A stretch of 64,000 nt of DNA from contig NZ_KB913031.1 in NCBI RefSeq assembly GCF_000384155.1, positions 1,612,001 to 1,676,000 on the forward strand, read 5' to 3'. Position 1 is the first letter of the stretch; every line of letters begins with the position of its first letter. The translations under genes were made by a program, and so were the position numbers. The notes below the pieces were generated by a model that had not been told where the DNA came from, ran no database searches, and was given only the letters and a program-made list of their open reading frames with translations. The stretch comes from Methylophilus sp. 42 (GTDB taxonomy: Bacteria; Pseudomonadota; Gammaproteobacteria; Burkholderiales; Methylophilaceae). This document shows positions 25,666-35,027 of this stretch, piece after piece.

Positions 25666-27081
25666 TTATTCAAGTTTGATTAAGTCCCCTGTTACACTAG
25701 ATGGCCCTTCTATGCCGCTGGTTGCAACCACTGTAATATCGTAATCATCCAGAGGCCAGGTAAATGTAACTGCCTGGTCATTCTCTAAATTATAGGAGTC
25801 ATAAATCACATAATCGTTTTTTTGTGGATTGCGAATAACAAATCTTAATTTAGCACCACCAGTGGTTTTTGCTTTAAGTTGATACTTAATGCCTTTCTTA
25901 GGTTTAGCCCAGTCAATCGTACTCACAGAGCGTCCTGAGGAGTTAGCCTGCACAATCGGCTCTTCTGTAGCGTCGAATTCTAATACTTGCTTATACGAAT
26001 TAAATTTACCAAGTACATTACATGAGGTTTCGCACTTTTCACTGTCTGGCAAATAATTGTACCCCCTCACCCATGGCCCCCTCATAGATAATATATTTAG
26101 ATTCTTGTTCGCTTGATAGCTAACACCATTACCATCGACCCAACCTTGCACTGAAGTAACCGCTCTTAACGCTGAATGCAGTCCTCTAAACTCAGCATAA
26201 GATAAATTTGTAGTCGTCCATGTATTTGCACCGATCTCCGAGTAAATAACAAATGGTGTACCGTAATTTCTATCAACAACATATGCGCCATAAGTTTTAA
26301 GCGTATTTGCAATTTTCTTAATCAATGGTGTTTGAATTGATGCTGTATTAAAACTAGGAGGCAACATCAATAATGTACCTTCTGGAATTGAGCCTGTGTA
26401 GTTACCTGTGTTGTTATCAGTAGAGGTAGAGGGGAAAACGTAATCTTTAGATAAAGCATTATCTGTGAGCGATATTGCTAAGGCATGTCTAAACATGCTA
26501 TCACCATCATCTACTTCATGCTTTCGAATCATGCCTGCGCAGGCCGCGATACCCGTTGCTCGCCCACCATGATAGAAATGTGCTGGATCACCCCATCCAC
26601 GACCATCAAGGGGAGTCCAAGCATATAGCAATGTCGTCCATTCACCATTTACTTTTTTCAATCGATAAAATGAGTGAATGATTTTGTTCTCAACATCAAA
26701 TACATCTGCATGGGCATCAGCCCCTGATGCTGGTAAAACATCCTCAGGCCAATGAGGAATTGTAATTTCTGATGTCAGCACCTCTGCATCTCTATCATGC
26801 ACACCACCATAACCTGGACCAACCTTGAGCGTTACGGATGAGTGACTTGCATCTGTAAGAAAGCAAGAGGCGGAATATGCTGGCGTGTAAGCAGTTGGGT
26901 TATAAAGAGAATTGGGAATCACATAGTTTGAAAAAACTGGTGAAACTGGCCGACTATTCCAAAATGAGTCTAATGCAAACGGACGCTCATATGTACCATA
27001 ATCTACTGAAAAAGCGTTTGTAGCGAACAGAAAATTAACTATGATTAATTGGCTAGCTAATTTGGCTTTGCGATACTTCAT
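25666..27081 (-). CDS. Secreted protein of unknown function, paralogue of the gene at 29620
   Basis: This encodes 471 residues. A signal peptide (about 1-25, ending NAFS) is followed by a conserved domain with FALDSFWNSRPVSPVF, IPHWPEDVLPASGADAHAD, HGGRATGIAACAGMIRKHE, HALAISLTDNAL and GAYVVDRNYGTPFVIYSE. The many invariant His, Asp and Glu residues shared with the paralogue suggest an enzyme, perhaps acting on polysaccharide, but no known family is recognised. The last 90 residues (from about SGRSVSTIDWAKPKKG) look like a beta-sandwich module. It has a good AAGGAG site before the ATG. A terminator (27200-27223) separates it from the gene upstream, so it is likely to have its own promoter. 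Confidence 0.75.
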   Translation of the reverse strand: MKYRKAKLASQLIIVNFLFATNAFSVDYGTYERPFALDSFWNSRPVSPVFSNYVIPNSLYNPTAYTPAYSASCFLTDASHSSVTLKVGPGYGGVHDRDAEVLTSEITIPHWPEDVLPASGADAHADVFDVENKIIHSFYRLKKVNGEWTTLLYAWTPLDGRGWGDPAHFYHGGRATGIAACAGMIRKHEVDDGDSMFRHALAISLTDNALSKDYVFPSTSTDNNTGNYTGSIPEGTLLMLPPSFNTASIQTPLIKKIANTLKTYGAYVVDRNYGTPFVIYSEIGANTWTTTNLSYAEFRGLHSALRAVTSVQGWVDGNGVSYQANKNLNILSMRGPWVRGYNYLPDSEKCETSCNVLGKFNSYKQVLEFDATEEPIVQANSSGRSVSTIDWAKPKKGIKYQLKAKTTGGAKLRFVIRNPQKNDYVIYDSYNLENDQAVTFTWPLDDYDITVVATSGIEGPSSVTGDLIKLE

Positions 27082-27199
27082 CTTGGAACTCCTTTTAGCA
27101 ATCTCATGAAATTATTTATTTGTTATATTTTATTAACTAATATTTACATGATAAAAGATTAATTGCTATTGATGTAGTAATTATTTTTAAATTAGAAAT

Positions 27200-27223
27200 A
27201 AAAAAAGGCACCTAAGTGCCTTT
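27200..27223 (-). terminator. Rho-independent terminator within the eps train
   Basis: On the minus strand AAAGGCAC, loop TTAG and GTGCCTTT are followed by a T-run. It lies 17 bases after the acyltransferase stop at 27240 and probably marks the end of the long minus-strand transcript. Confidence 0.85.
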
Positions 27224-27239
27224 AAACATTTGATAAGTA

Positions 27240-28370
27240 TCATGAGGAGCGAAGCAATGCTCGAGACTTTTCTCTAAAAGGTTTCTCTATTAATAAATAA
27301 GTAATATGCGAAACTATAAATGCTATCAACAAAAATAGAGTAATTAACCCTGCTGCTTCCAGGGCAGAGAATTGTGGTGTTGATATCCCATGGATCATCA
27401 ATTCTGGTCGGTGAAATAATATTCGGATAACTTGCTGATAGCACCAAAGTACCGCGCCATGAGCCATATATAGTGAATAAGAAATGGTTCCTAGCCATAC
27501 AAGCCATGCATGTGAAAGAATCCTTTTAAAGACATTTGCAGGGCTGAGGGTGATAGCCGCAATCAATAATGCACTGACTGGATATATGAAGAGCGCTGTA
27601 CCAGTATATCCTTGCGCTGTGGACGCAATAATAATGATCCAGAATATTGAGAGAGGAATAAGCCATATACTTAACTTATATACCCCATCATGAGGATATT
27701 TTTTTACTTTTTGTATACCGTAGGCAGTTAAGCATCCAACAAAAAAACCAGCTAAGCATCTCAGCATGAAATTGTAATGTTCCGGATCAAATGCATACAA
27801 AACATAAATGCTGACAATTGCAATCGACGCAAAAACTAGCGTTTTAAACTCTCTGAACCAGTGGATGATGAGTGCAAAAATAACATACGTATAGAACTCC
27901 GCGCTAATTGACCATGCTGGGCTATTAAAGGACATAGCGGTTTCATTAGGCCAGAAAGCTTTTACTAGAAAAAGCTCTCTTAAAAAAGCAGCTAAATTAT
28001 TTTGTACAAACGGTGCTTTACTATGGCTTTCAATACCAAAGTAGGCTTGCAAAATATATTTGAGGGTTTCAATCCCTAATGCAACAAGTAGAAAAGTTAG
28101 ATGTACCGGATATAAACGGCCAAATCGCAGGAATTGAAACTGTAGAACCTCTTTTGCAGAGTTCAGCTTATTGCCATAAGCTGAGTAAATTACAAAGCCC
28201 GACAAAACAAAAAACAAGTCGACCATGATCCCGCCACCTCTAATTAACGGGATCTGATGCAGAAAACTATTCCAGCCTGGAATGTGGTACATCACTACGA
28301 TTAAAGCAGCTATACCGCGAATACTCTCTAACTCATCAATTTTATTTTTATTATTTGCAATCGAGCTCAT
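27240..28370 (-). CDS. Acyltransferase family 3 membrane protein
   Basis: This encodes 376 residues. It opens with ELESIRGIAALIVVMYHIPG, followed by LFFVLSGFVIYSAYG and FLRFGRLYPVHLTF, the family core. About ten membrane helices are present. It is predicted to acylate a sugar of the exopolysaccharide in the inner membrane. It is the last gene before the terminator at 27200, 32 bp after the glycosyltransferase upstream. Confidence 0.87.
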   Translation of the reverse strand: MSSIANNKNKIDELESIRGIAALIVVMYHIPGWNSFLHQIPLIRGGGIMVDLFFVLSGFVIYSAYGNKLNSAKEVLQFQFLRFGRLYPVHLTFLLVALGIETLKYILQAYFGIESHSKAPFVQNNLAAFLRELFLVKAFWPNETAMSFNSPAWSISAEFYTYVIFALIIHWFREFKTLVFASIAIVSIYVLYAFDPEHYNFMLRCLAGFFVGCLTAYGIQKVKKYPHDGVYKLSIWLIPLSIFWIIIIASTAQGYTGTALFIYPVSALLIAAITLSPANVFKRILSHAWLVWLGTISYSLYMAHGAVLWCYQQVIRILFHRPELMIHGISTPQFSALEAAGLITLFLLIAFIVSHITYLLIEKPFREKSRALLRSS

Positions 28371-28402
28371 TTTGCTTACTTTCAGATTAATACGTTATCA
28401 AG

Positions 28403-29587
28403 TTAGTCTTTTCTGGACTTTACCCATTCCACTTGCCTGTTCACAAAAAAACCAAGATATAGCTTGATTTTACGGAAAGCATAGACAGGAGCAAATGTTA
28501 GTAATGCTTTCATCGATAAGATATTGCGGCCGTGTTTTATCCAGGCGATTAAAACAAAACTATTGAAAATCACAAATAACAATACTCCCGCTCCCCATGG
28601 GAAAAGCTGCCCAGAGATTAGAGCAATGCAGGCTGAAATACTTGCAAATACGAATGCAAGCAAAAATAGTAATGCGAGCGGTGGGACGCATAAATCAAGC
28701 GCCATAGCGATCATTTGAATGTCAAAGGTTTTAAGTCCGCGCCACAATAATGGTAGCCCTTCTTGGGCAATCATCCCGAGATGCCCGTGCTCCCAGCGTT
28801 TACGTTGAGATTGTTCTCCTTCACTATGCTCTGGAAACAAGCTACTTACAAAAGCCTCGGGGCAAAACTTTGGCGCCAATTGCTGATTTGTCAGGTCAAT
28901 ACCCAGTTTCATATCTTCTACAATACTGCCATGTGCTAAATTGGCATCAGCTATTTGTTTCCAAGGAAAAGCCATACCAGAGCCCATAAGCAGCATCGGC
29001 ATTCTTAAGCGATAGAATCCAAGCGCGCGCGTCCAACTTTTTACAACATAAGCAAATTCGGACAATCGGGTAGGCACTTTGGCTTCTGCCGGAGATTGAA
29101 TAAGGTATAACCCTTGTACCGCCCGCTGATGCAACGTGACTGCCTGAGCAAGTGCGGAAATACAGTCTTTGGAAATCTGGCAATCTGCATCAAAAATAAC
29201 CAGAATTTCGGGCGGATTTTGCTTTAAAAATTGAATGCCATAATCTAGCGCATACCCCTTACCACGAAGGTCTTTATTTTGCCGTTCAATCGCCTCCACC
29301 CCCATTGCTCGCGCTAACTCAGCAGTATTATCTACACAATTGTCTGCAATAACGACTATACGGGTATGCTCAGTCGCTTGTGCTTGAATAGAGCGTAAAG
29401 TTTCCTGTATGCCTTTAGCTTCGTTGTGCGCTGGGATAAGTACCGCAACGCTCGCCAAGGAGTTTTCAATTTTTCTTAACTTAAAGCCGGGCAAAACTGC
29501 AAACAGAATTTGAATGGAAAATACTATGACAGGAATAGCCAGGATGATAAAAACTATCCAGTAAAGCCCACTTAAAATACTTTCCAT
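28403..29587 (-). CDS. Membrane glycosyltransferase family 2
   Basis: This encodes 394 residues. One N-terminal helix (about 7-30) precedes a GT-A domain with VAVLIPAHNEAKGIQETL, ADNCVDNT, the metal-binding FDADC, VEDMK and the QRKRW motif (QxxRW). Three C-terminal helices complete the processive-type layout. It probably adds a sugar to the lipid-linked repeat unit from the cytoplasmic face. It is in the eps train between the secreted paralogue (29620) and an acyltransferase. Confidence 0.9.
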   Translation of the reverse strand: MESILSGLYWIVFIILAIPVIVFSIQILFAVLPGFKLRKIENSLASVAVLIPAHNEAKGIQETLRSIQAQATEHTRIVVIADNCVDNTAELARAMGVEAIERQNKDLRGKGYALDYGIQFLKQNPPEILVIFDADCQISKDCISALAQAVTLHQRAVQGLYLIQSPAEAKVPTRLSEFAYVVKSWTRALGFYRLRMPMLLMGSGMAFPWKQIADANLAHGSIVEDMKLGIDLTNQQLAPKFCPEAFVSSLFPEHSEGEQSQRKRWEHGHLGMIAQEGLPLLWRGLKTFDIQMIAMALDLCVPPLALLFLLAFVFASISACIALISGQLFPWGAGVLLFVIFNSFVLIAWIKHGRNILSMKALLTFAPVYAFRKIKLYLGFFVNRQVEWVKSRKD

Positions 29588-29619
29588 TCTCTTCTTATCC
29601 CTATGCTTTTACGAAATAA

Positions 29620-31017
29620 TTACTGATCTTTTAATAAAGTAGCAGAAATGCTTGATTGGTTATCGACACCACTCGTTAATACTAATTTTGGTACGAAACT
29701 ATCTACTGGCCATTCAAAAGTGACTGACTGTCCATCTGGCACATTGCCAGTTTCATAGACTAATTTTCGCGTAGCACCATCAAGTACTTTTAAGTTTAAC
29801 TGTGCACCACCAGTCGCCGTGACGGATAGTTTATAGCGCTCACCTTTTTTAGGCTTAGCCCACAAAACCGTGTGCATTGAGCGACCAGATTCATTGGATT
29901 GTACTGTTTTACGGCCGCTTCCGGAAAAAACAATGGATTGATTATAAGAGTCATATTTTCCTAGTGCCTGCCCGGACTCTAGGTACCATGGTCCTCTCAT
30001 AGATAAAACATTTACATTTGCATTGGGTTGGAAGTTGTTTCCTTCAGCATCAAGGTAACCGGAGACTGATGTTACCTTGCGTAATTGTTTGCGGAGTAAT
30101 TGTAACTCCTCAGCTGCGGCATTGTTCCAAAGCCCCTTGTGTATATCTAGTGAACCGCCTCGTTCTACATAAATTACGTAAGGTGTCCCATAGTTTTCAT
30201 CTACAACATAGGCTCCGTGCACTTGTAATGTTTTGGCAATCTTCTTGATTTCTGGCGTCTTGAATACATTAATATCGAAATCTGCAGGCAACATGATGAG
30301 CGATCCTTCAGAAATCGGTCCCTTGTTTTTATCCACAAAACGATCAGAAATTGTCGCAGGAAAAATATAAGGCGGATTTGCTGATAGTGAGTTATGTGTC
30401 AAAGAAATGGCTAGCGCATGATGATAGAGTGGCTCGCCATCACTAATTTCATGTTTGCGAATGATGCCTGCACAGGCAGGAACGCCTGTCGCACGAGCGC
30501 CTTGATGGTAATGTGCCGCATCTGCCCAACCTGAGCCTTTCATCGGCATCCATCCATAATGCGTGGCTCTCCATTCACCATCTACCTTTTTCAACTGCCA
30601 GAAAGAGTGGATTATGCCAGTTGCTACATCAAAAATATCCGCGTGCCCATCACCCCCGCTCGCTGGAATTAAGTCAGCAGGCCAATGAGGAAGTATTAGC
30701 TCCTCATGAAAGGTTTCTGCATCAGCATCAAAGACCCCTTTTTGTCCCTTTGTACCCTTAATTTTCATAGGCTGATCTGAGGCAGTTGCATAGAAACAAC
30801 CCGTAGAATATTGGCCATTGTGGATGGATGGGAAGTAGTCAGAAGTCGGAATCACGAAGTCACTAAATACCGGATTCAACGGTTTACTGTTCCACAAAGA
30901 GTTTTTAGCAAAAGGGGTTAAATAAGTTTGGTCTTGAGCACCGTAGCTCACTTCATTGCTGCAACCAATACATAAAGATATTAATGTGGCAGAGATTAGT
31001 TTAAAACTTTTCACCAT
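29620..31017 (-). CDS. Secreted, possibly lipid-anchored protein, paralogue of the gene at 25666
   Basis: This encodes 465 residues from the ATG at 31017; the frame opens at a TTG at 31029 that I do not favour. The N-terminus is a signal peptide ending CIGCSN, which may be a lipoprotein cleavage site although the box is not canonical. The core repeats the paralogue's motifs: FAKNSLWNSKPLNPVF, LPHWPADLIPASGGDGHAD, RATGVPACAGIIRKHE, HALAISLTHNSL and GAYVVDENYGTPYVIYVE, then a C-terminal beta-rich module with SGRSMHTVLWAKPKKG. No family is recognised. Its place inside the eps train suggests a role in processing, modifying or anchoring the polysaccharide. Confidence 0.75.
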   Translation of the reverse strand: MVKSFKLISATLISLCIGCSNEVSYGAQDQTYLTPFAKNSLWNSKPLNPVFSDFVIPTSDYFPSIHNGQYSTGCFYATASDQPMKIKGTKGQKGVFDADAETFHEELILPHWPADLIPASGGDGHADIFDVATGIIHSFWQLKKVDGEWRATHYGWMPMKGSGWADAAHYHQGARATGVPACAGIIRKHEISDGEPLYHHALAISLTHNSLSANPPYIFPATISDRFVDKNKGPISEGSLIMLPADFDINVFKTPEIKKIAKTLQVHGAYVVDENYGTPYVIYVERGGSLDIHKGLWNNAAAEELQLLRKQLRKVTSVSGYLDAEGNNFQPNANVNVLSMRGPWYLESGQALGKYDSYNQSIVFSGSGRKTVQSNESGRSMHTVLWAKPKKGERYKLSVTATGGAQLNLKVLDGATRKLVYETGNVPDGQSVTFEWPVDSFVPKLVLTSGVDNQSSISATLLKDQ

Positions 31018-31034
31018 AATATTATCCAATACTG

Positions 31035-32255
31035 TTAGTTAGCCTCAGAAATGTAACTGGAAAGCTTGGAAAGCTCTTTGTCCAGATTGAATTCGTTTTC
31101 AACATATATTCTGGCTGCCTGACTTATACGCACACGTAAATCTGGATCTTTGATATAGCGTGATATGGCATTCTTTAAAGCGTCTTCATCTGCGGGCGGG
31201 ACAATCAGTCCGGTGACACCGTGTTCAATCAACTCACTCACTCCGCCAACATTAGTACCCACTACCGGAATACCAGAAGCCATGGCCTCCATAAATGACA
31301 CAGGAACGCCTTCTGCAAAACTGGGTAAGACGAAAATATCACTTTCCAATAGTTTGGCTCTCACAGTATGTTGGTTCGCGTAGCCATGAAACAAAATATT
31401 TTCTTTTAAATCATTCTTAGCCACCAGCTGTTCCAGGTGAACTCTTTCTGGGCCATCGCCAATCAATGTTAATTCAAAAGTTGTACCTTCTTGCTTCAGT
31501 TTAATCAGGCTATTAATCATTACGCCCACCCCTTTTTCAGGGGCCAATCGGCCCACATAAATGAGCTTTGTAGGCTGGCCTTGAACAGCAGTTGGTGCAG
31601 ATTGAGATTGCACCGTTTGATAATGGTTAAAATCAATCCCGCAATGCACAATTTTTAATTTATGCCAGTCAGCGGCGTCTGAAAACAGCATAATCTGGCT
31701 TTGGCAATAGTGGCTAATGCATGCCACAAACTTAGAGTACTTAAGTTTTAAGTCAAGCGCCCACACTAATGGTTCAAAGAAAATATGGGGGCCATGTATG
31801 GTGATACTGTACCCTACCCCCGATTGCAAAGATGCCAGCATGGTAATCGTGCCACTGCTATCACCAAAATGATTATGTACATGCTCAATTTGATGTTTTT
31901 TTAATAGCTGTACCAAAAGCAGGGATTCCTGAAAATAAAAAAGCTGATACAAAAATCCTTTAATACCAGGTCTGGCGCTTTTCAGCGCAATTTTCCAGGC
32001 ATGTAAATAGCGTCTGGTATTAAATAATAATCCCTGAATATTTAACCAGGCGAGCAAAAGCGGATTAAATGGTAATAGGTAATCTGTTTCATCAAAGATT
32101 TTTTTTACCTCTGGGCTGATTAAATGCTCACTGCCCGGTTCGTTAGTCGAAATGGTAAAGACTTGATGCCCCAATTGGCGCAATCCCGCTACTTCCCTTT
32201 GAATAAAAGTATCGGTGGCTCTTGGATAGATACTGGTGAAATAAGCAATACGCAT
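31035..32255 (-). CDS. Glycosyltransferase family 4
   Basis: This encodes 406 residues from the ATG at 32255 (MRIAYFTSIYPRATDTF); the frame extends to 32297 but the GT-B fold begins here. The C-terminal nucleotide-sugar-binding domain shows KLIYVGRLAPEKGVGVMI and the acidic motif FAEGVPVSFMEAMASGIPVVGTNVGG. It is a retaining, soluble enzyme acting at the inner-membrane face, probably adding a sugar to the repeat unit. It lies 21 bp after the Gfo/Idh gene upstream. Confidence 0.9.
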   Translation of the reverse strand: MRIAYFTSIYPRATDTFIQREVAGLRQLGHQVFTISTNEPGSEHLISPEVKKIFDETDYLLPFNPLLLAWLNIQGLLFNTRRYLHAWKIALKSARPGIKGFLYQLFYFQESLLLVQLLKKHQIEHVHNHFGDSSGTITMLASLQSGVGYSITIHGPHIFFEPLVWALDLKLKYSKFVACISHYCQSQIMLFSDAADWHKLKIVHCGIDFNHYQTVQSQSAPTAVQGQPTKLIYVGRLAPEKGVGVMINSLIKLKQEGTTFELTLIGDGPERVHLEQLVAKNDLKENILFHGYANQHTVRAKLLESDIFVLPSFAEGVPVSFMEAMASGIPVVGTNVGGVSELIEHGVTGLIVPPADEDALKNAISRYIKDPDLRVRISQAARIYVENEFNLDKELSKLSSYISEAN

Positions 32256-32318
32256 TTGATGCACTCTTGAGATGATGTGATTTAAAAAGTCAGCCACTAG
32301 GCTGACTTTAGAGTTAGT

Positions 32319-33467
32319 TTATGGCTTGAGTGCATGCGCCCAAGGCATAGGCGGCTGTTCTGGACATGAAGTTTTCATTATCTGCACACCGGTATTATCG
32401 CGCGCATTCTGTATCGCCAAAGTGACTTCATTCAAATGCAACGCAAAGTCCGCAGAGGTTCTAGGCGGACGTTGCTCCTTAATCGCGCTTAATAATTCCA
32501 TTGGTCCTAAGGCAAAATTCATTTTCGTATTACCTTTTTTAGGCCCCATGGGGTGCGATGGGCCTGACAGTTTTAGCTTTCTTGTAAACAAGCTGTTAAT
32601 CAATTTTCTATGTAAGACATAACGGCGTCTGGTTTTTACAACCGCTGCGTTATTCCAGGACTCATTTACTTCGATGACGCCTTGCTCGCAAATAATACGC
32701 AGCCCGTGATTGTGCGGTGCAACAATCCCGCAGGTGATACGTGCGATCAGCCCACATTTGAAAAATAAAGTCGCTGTAGAATAATCAGGTGCTGTTCGTT
32801 GATTATTTGGTAACTTATCTTTGATGATCTCTGCCGAGGCCGCAATCACCTTTTCTATCGGACCAAAAATCATCATCAGCCAGGATAAATAATATCCAGC
32901 GTGTTCCAGAGTGCAGCCTACTTTGAACTCATCTTCAGCTGGCCATGGCGCACCAGACTCACTGATCCATTTTTGATAAGGGGCTTGCGATATAAAGTCA
33001 TCATCCAGCTCCGCATAAACCAGCAGTGGTTTGCCCATGAGCTTTTCACGTACAGCCAGCCAAACTGTCTGTGCCACCTGGCTTAAATAGCTACAGGGCG
33101 CTGAGGCGAGATAAAGGTCTTTTTCAGCGGCAATTCTATGTAATTCAAAAGCATCTTCCATCTTGATGCTAAGCGGTTTCTCGCTATAAACATTGTAGCC
33201 GGCCTCAAGGCACGACTTGCTCACTGTAAAGTGGGCGTGCGGATTGGTCAGATTTAAGATCAGCATTGGCCGCTCTTGGGTATCTGAAGGATTAAGCAAC
33301 TCTTCCAAAGACGCTGCAGTAGGCACATGCCAATAGTCAGCAAAAACCTTTAGTCGTTGCTGATTGATATCATAGGCCTTCAGTACTTTAACTTCTGGAA
33401 AAGTTTGCAGGGATCGCATGTAAAAATCAGCGACATATCCAGTCCCTATAATTGAAACGGTGTACAT
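32319..33467 (-). CDS. Gfo/Idh/MocA-family oxidoreductase
   Basis: This encodes 382 residues from the ATG at 33467, which gives MYTVSIIGTGYVADFYMRSL; a start at 33518 adds 17 residues without family support. The Rossmann motif is at the very N-terminus and YSEKPLSIKMEDAFEL contains the EKP signature with catalytic-site Lys. Members act on sugars or sugar nucleotides with NAD(P). In this setting it probably makes a modified sugar donor. The protein is cytoplasmic. Confidence 0.85.
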   Translation of the reverse strand: MYTVSIIGTGYVADFYMRSLQTFPEVKVLKAYDINQQRLKVFADYWHVPTAASLEELLNPSDTQERPMLILNLTNPHAHFTVSKSCLEAGYNVYSEKPLSIKMEDAFELHRIAAEKDLYLASAPCSYLSQVAQTVWLAVREKLMGKPLLVYAELDDDFISQAPYQKWISESGAPWPAEDEFKVGCTLEHAGYYLSWLMMIFGPIEKVIAASAEIIKDKLPNNQRTAPDYSTATLFFKCGLIARITCGIVAPHNHGLRIICEQGVIEVNESWNNAAVVKTRRRYVLHRKLINSLFTRKLKLSGPSHPMGPKKGNTKMNFALGPMELLSAIKEQRPPRTSADFALHLNEVTLAIQNARDNTGVQIMKTSCPEQPPMPWAHALKP

Positions 33468-33543
33468 AACCAACCACTTATAAAATAAAAAACTTTTTTT
33501 GCTTGTGCTGTCGCTCATGATTAAAGCGCAAGCACGCTAATCA

Positions 33544-34968
33544 TCAAGTACTGTGTACTTTCAATTCATGTGACTGCATTTTTGTTTGTGACAATTTAAC
33601 GCTGCTGAGCGATATACCAACAGTAAACCATAAATACCATTCATAAATGAGATAGTCGATGAGGTTGTCTGAGTAGGACATAAACAAGTATTCAATCATC
33701 ATTACAATAACCATGAAGATCAATAATTTGTTTCTTTTATATACAGTTAAAAGAGCCTTAAGATGTGCATATAAAAGATACAAAAATGAGAGTAGTCCAA
33801 ATATTCCAAGTTCAAAGAACAACTGCACATAAACGCTGTGAGCATTAATTTCTACAGTTTGCATTTGATATGCGTTAGCCTTGATAATGCTTGTAGAGTA
33901 ATGAATAAAGCTCGCTAGCCCGTACCCAAACAAATAATGCGTTTTTGACATCCAGTTTATGGCATCAGTCCATACTTGTTTACGCCATGCATATGAATTC
34001 AATCGACCATACCCATCGGCACCAAAGTTTGAGCCCTGGGCCAAATCCATCACACGGTCCCTGATCTCTGGAATTAATAGTGCCAAAAATGGCGCGAGTA
34101 GAACTGGGAGCAAGAGTTTTCTCTCATGAAATGAAGCATACAAAAGAAAAAATACATAACAAGCAACCCATGTAGACCTGGTCTTTGTCATCAACAAGAA
34201 AAAGCATAAAAGCACTATGTATACCGGCAAAAACTTATTAAATGTTGGAGAAACCAAAGATGGCTTAGCTCTCCACAAATAAAAGGAAACGGTAATTACA
34301 ATGACCAGATATGGGGCATAAGTATTCGGATGGGGAAAGGTGCTTTGTAGACGAAGGCCTTCATTCAAAGAGTGATAAAAACCACTCAGGCCGAATGTCA
34401 TACTAAGTATTGCATAGATTGATGGGATAAACGATGAGTACACAATCATCTTCATCCACTTAGAGAAGTCTTCCTGTGTTTGAACAACATAGAGCCCAAG
34501 TGTAAACATTGAACAATAAGAAACAAATAATAAAAAAACCTTCAAGCTTGCAACGAATGCTGGCGCATAAAATATTGAAACAAAAGCAAGCGTGAGAAAA
34601 ATGATCCAAGATAGCTTGATTGAATCAAGTTTTATATCGTATTTAAGTGGTTTTTCAAAAACCATCAGTATCGCGATAAGAATAACTAAAGCGTTTAGAA
34701 CTGCACCTAAACCGAAGCTACCTAATTTGATTGCATTGAAAATTGAGTCTAAAGAGGCTCGACTTAGAATAACCAATATGAAGAAAAAATATCTGTTAAA
34801 TACAAATACTAAGCCCAATATAATCGCAACCGGCAATGCGGCAAGATAGGCATAGTGCTTTCCTGAAATCTGAACCAATATAAGTGAAACTAACCCAAAA
34901 AATAAGGCTGCAAAAACTGCCAACAGTGAAAATATCACTTTTGATTTGTTAATGTTTAATTGGGCCAT
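33544..34968 (-). CDS. O-antigen ligase/Wzy-type polymerase family membrane protein
   Basis: This encodes 474 residues with about 12 hydrophobic helices and a large periplasmic loop. The loop (about 340-380) contains FGYGLASFIHYSTS and the following EINAHSVYVQLFFELGIFGLLSF, which matches the conserved His of the O-antigen ligase family (Wzy_C). It is the only Wzy candidate in the region, so it most likely polymerises repeat units on the periplasmic side after flipping by the transporter at 40931. Confidence 0.87.
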   Translation of the reverse strand: MAQLNINKSKVIFSLLAVFAALFFGLVSLILVQISGKHYAYLAALPVAIILGLVFVFNRYFFFILVILSRASLDSIFNAIKLGSFGLGAVLNALVILIAILMVFEKPLKYDIKLDSIKLSWIIFLTLAFVSIFYAPAFVASLKVFLLFVSYCSMFTLGLYVVQTQEDFSKWMKMIVYSSFIPSIYAILSMTFGLSGFYHSLNEGLRLQSTFPHPNTYAPYLVIVITVSFYLWRAKPSLVSPTFNKFLPVYIVLLCFFLLMTKTRSTWVACYVFFLLYASFHERKLLLPVLLAPFLALLIPEIRDRVMDLAQGSNFGADGYGRLNSYAWRKQVWTDAINWMSKTHYLFGYGLASFIHYSTSIIKANAYQMQTVEINAHSVYVQLFFELGIFGLLSFLYLLYAHLKALLTVYKRNKLLIFMVIVMMIEYLFMSYSDNLIDYLIYEWYLWFTVGISLSSVKLSQTKMQSHELKVHST

Positions 34969-35027
34969 TTCTGCAACCTGTATGTCATCTCAATTATTTA
35001 ATCATTATTATTGTAAGCAATTGAGTT

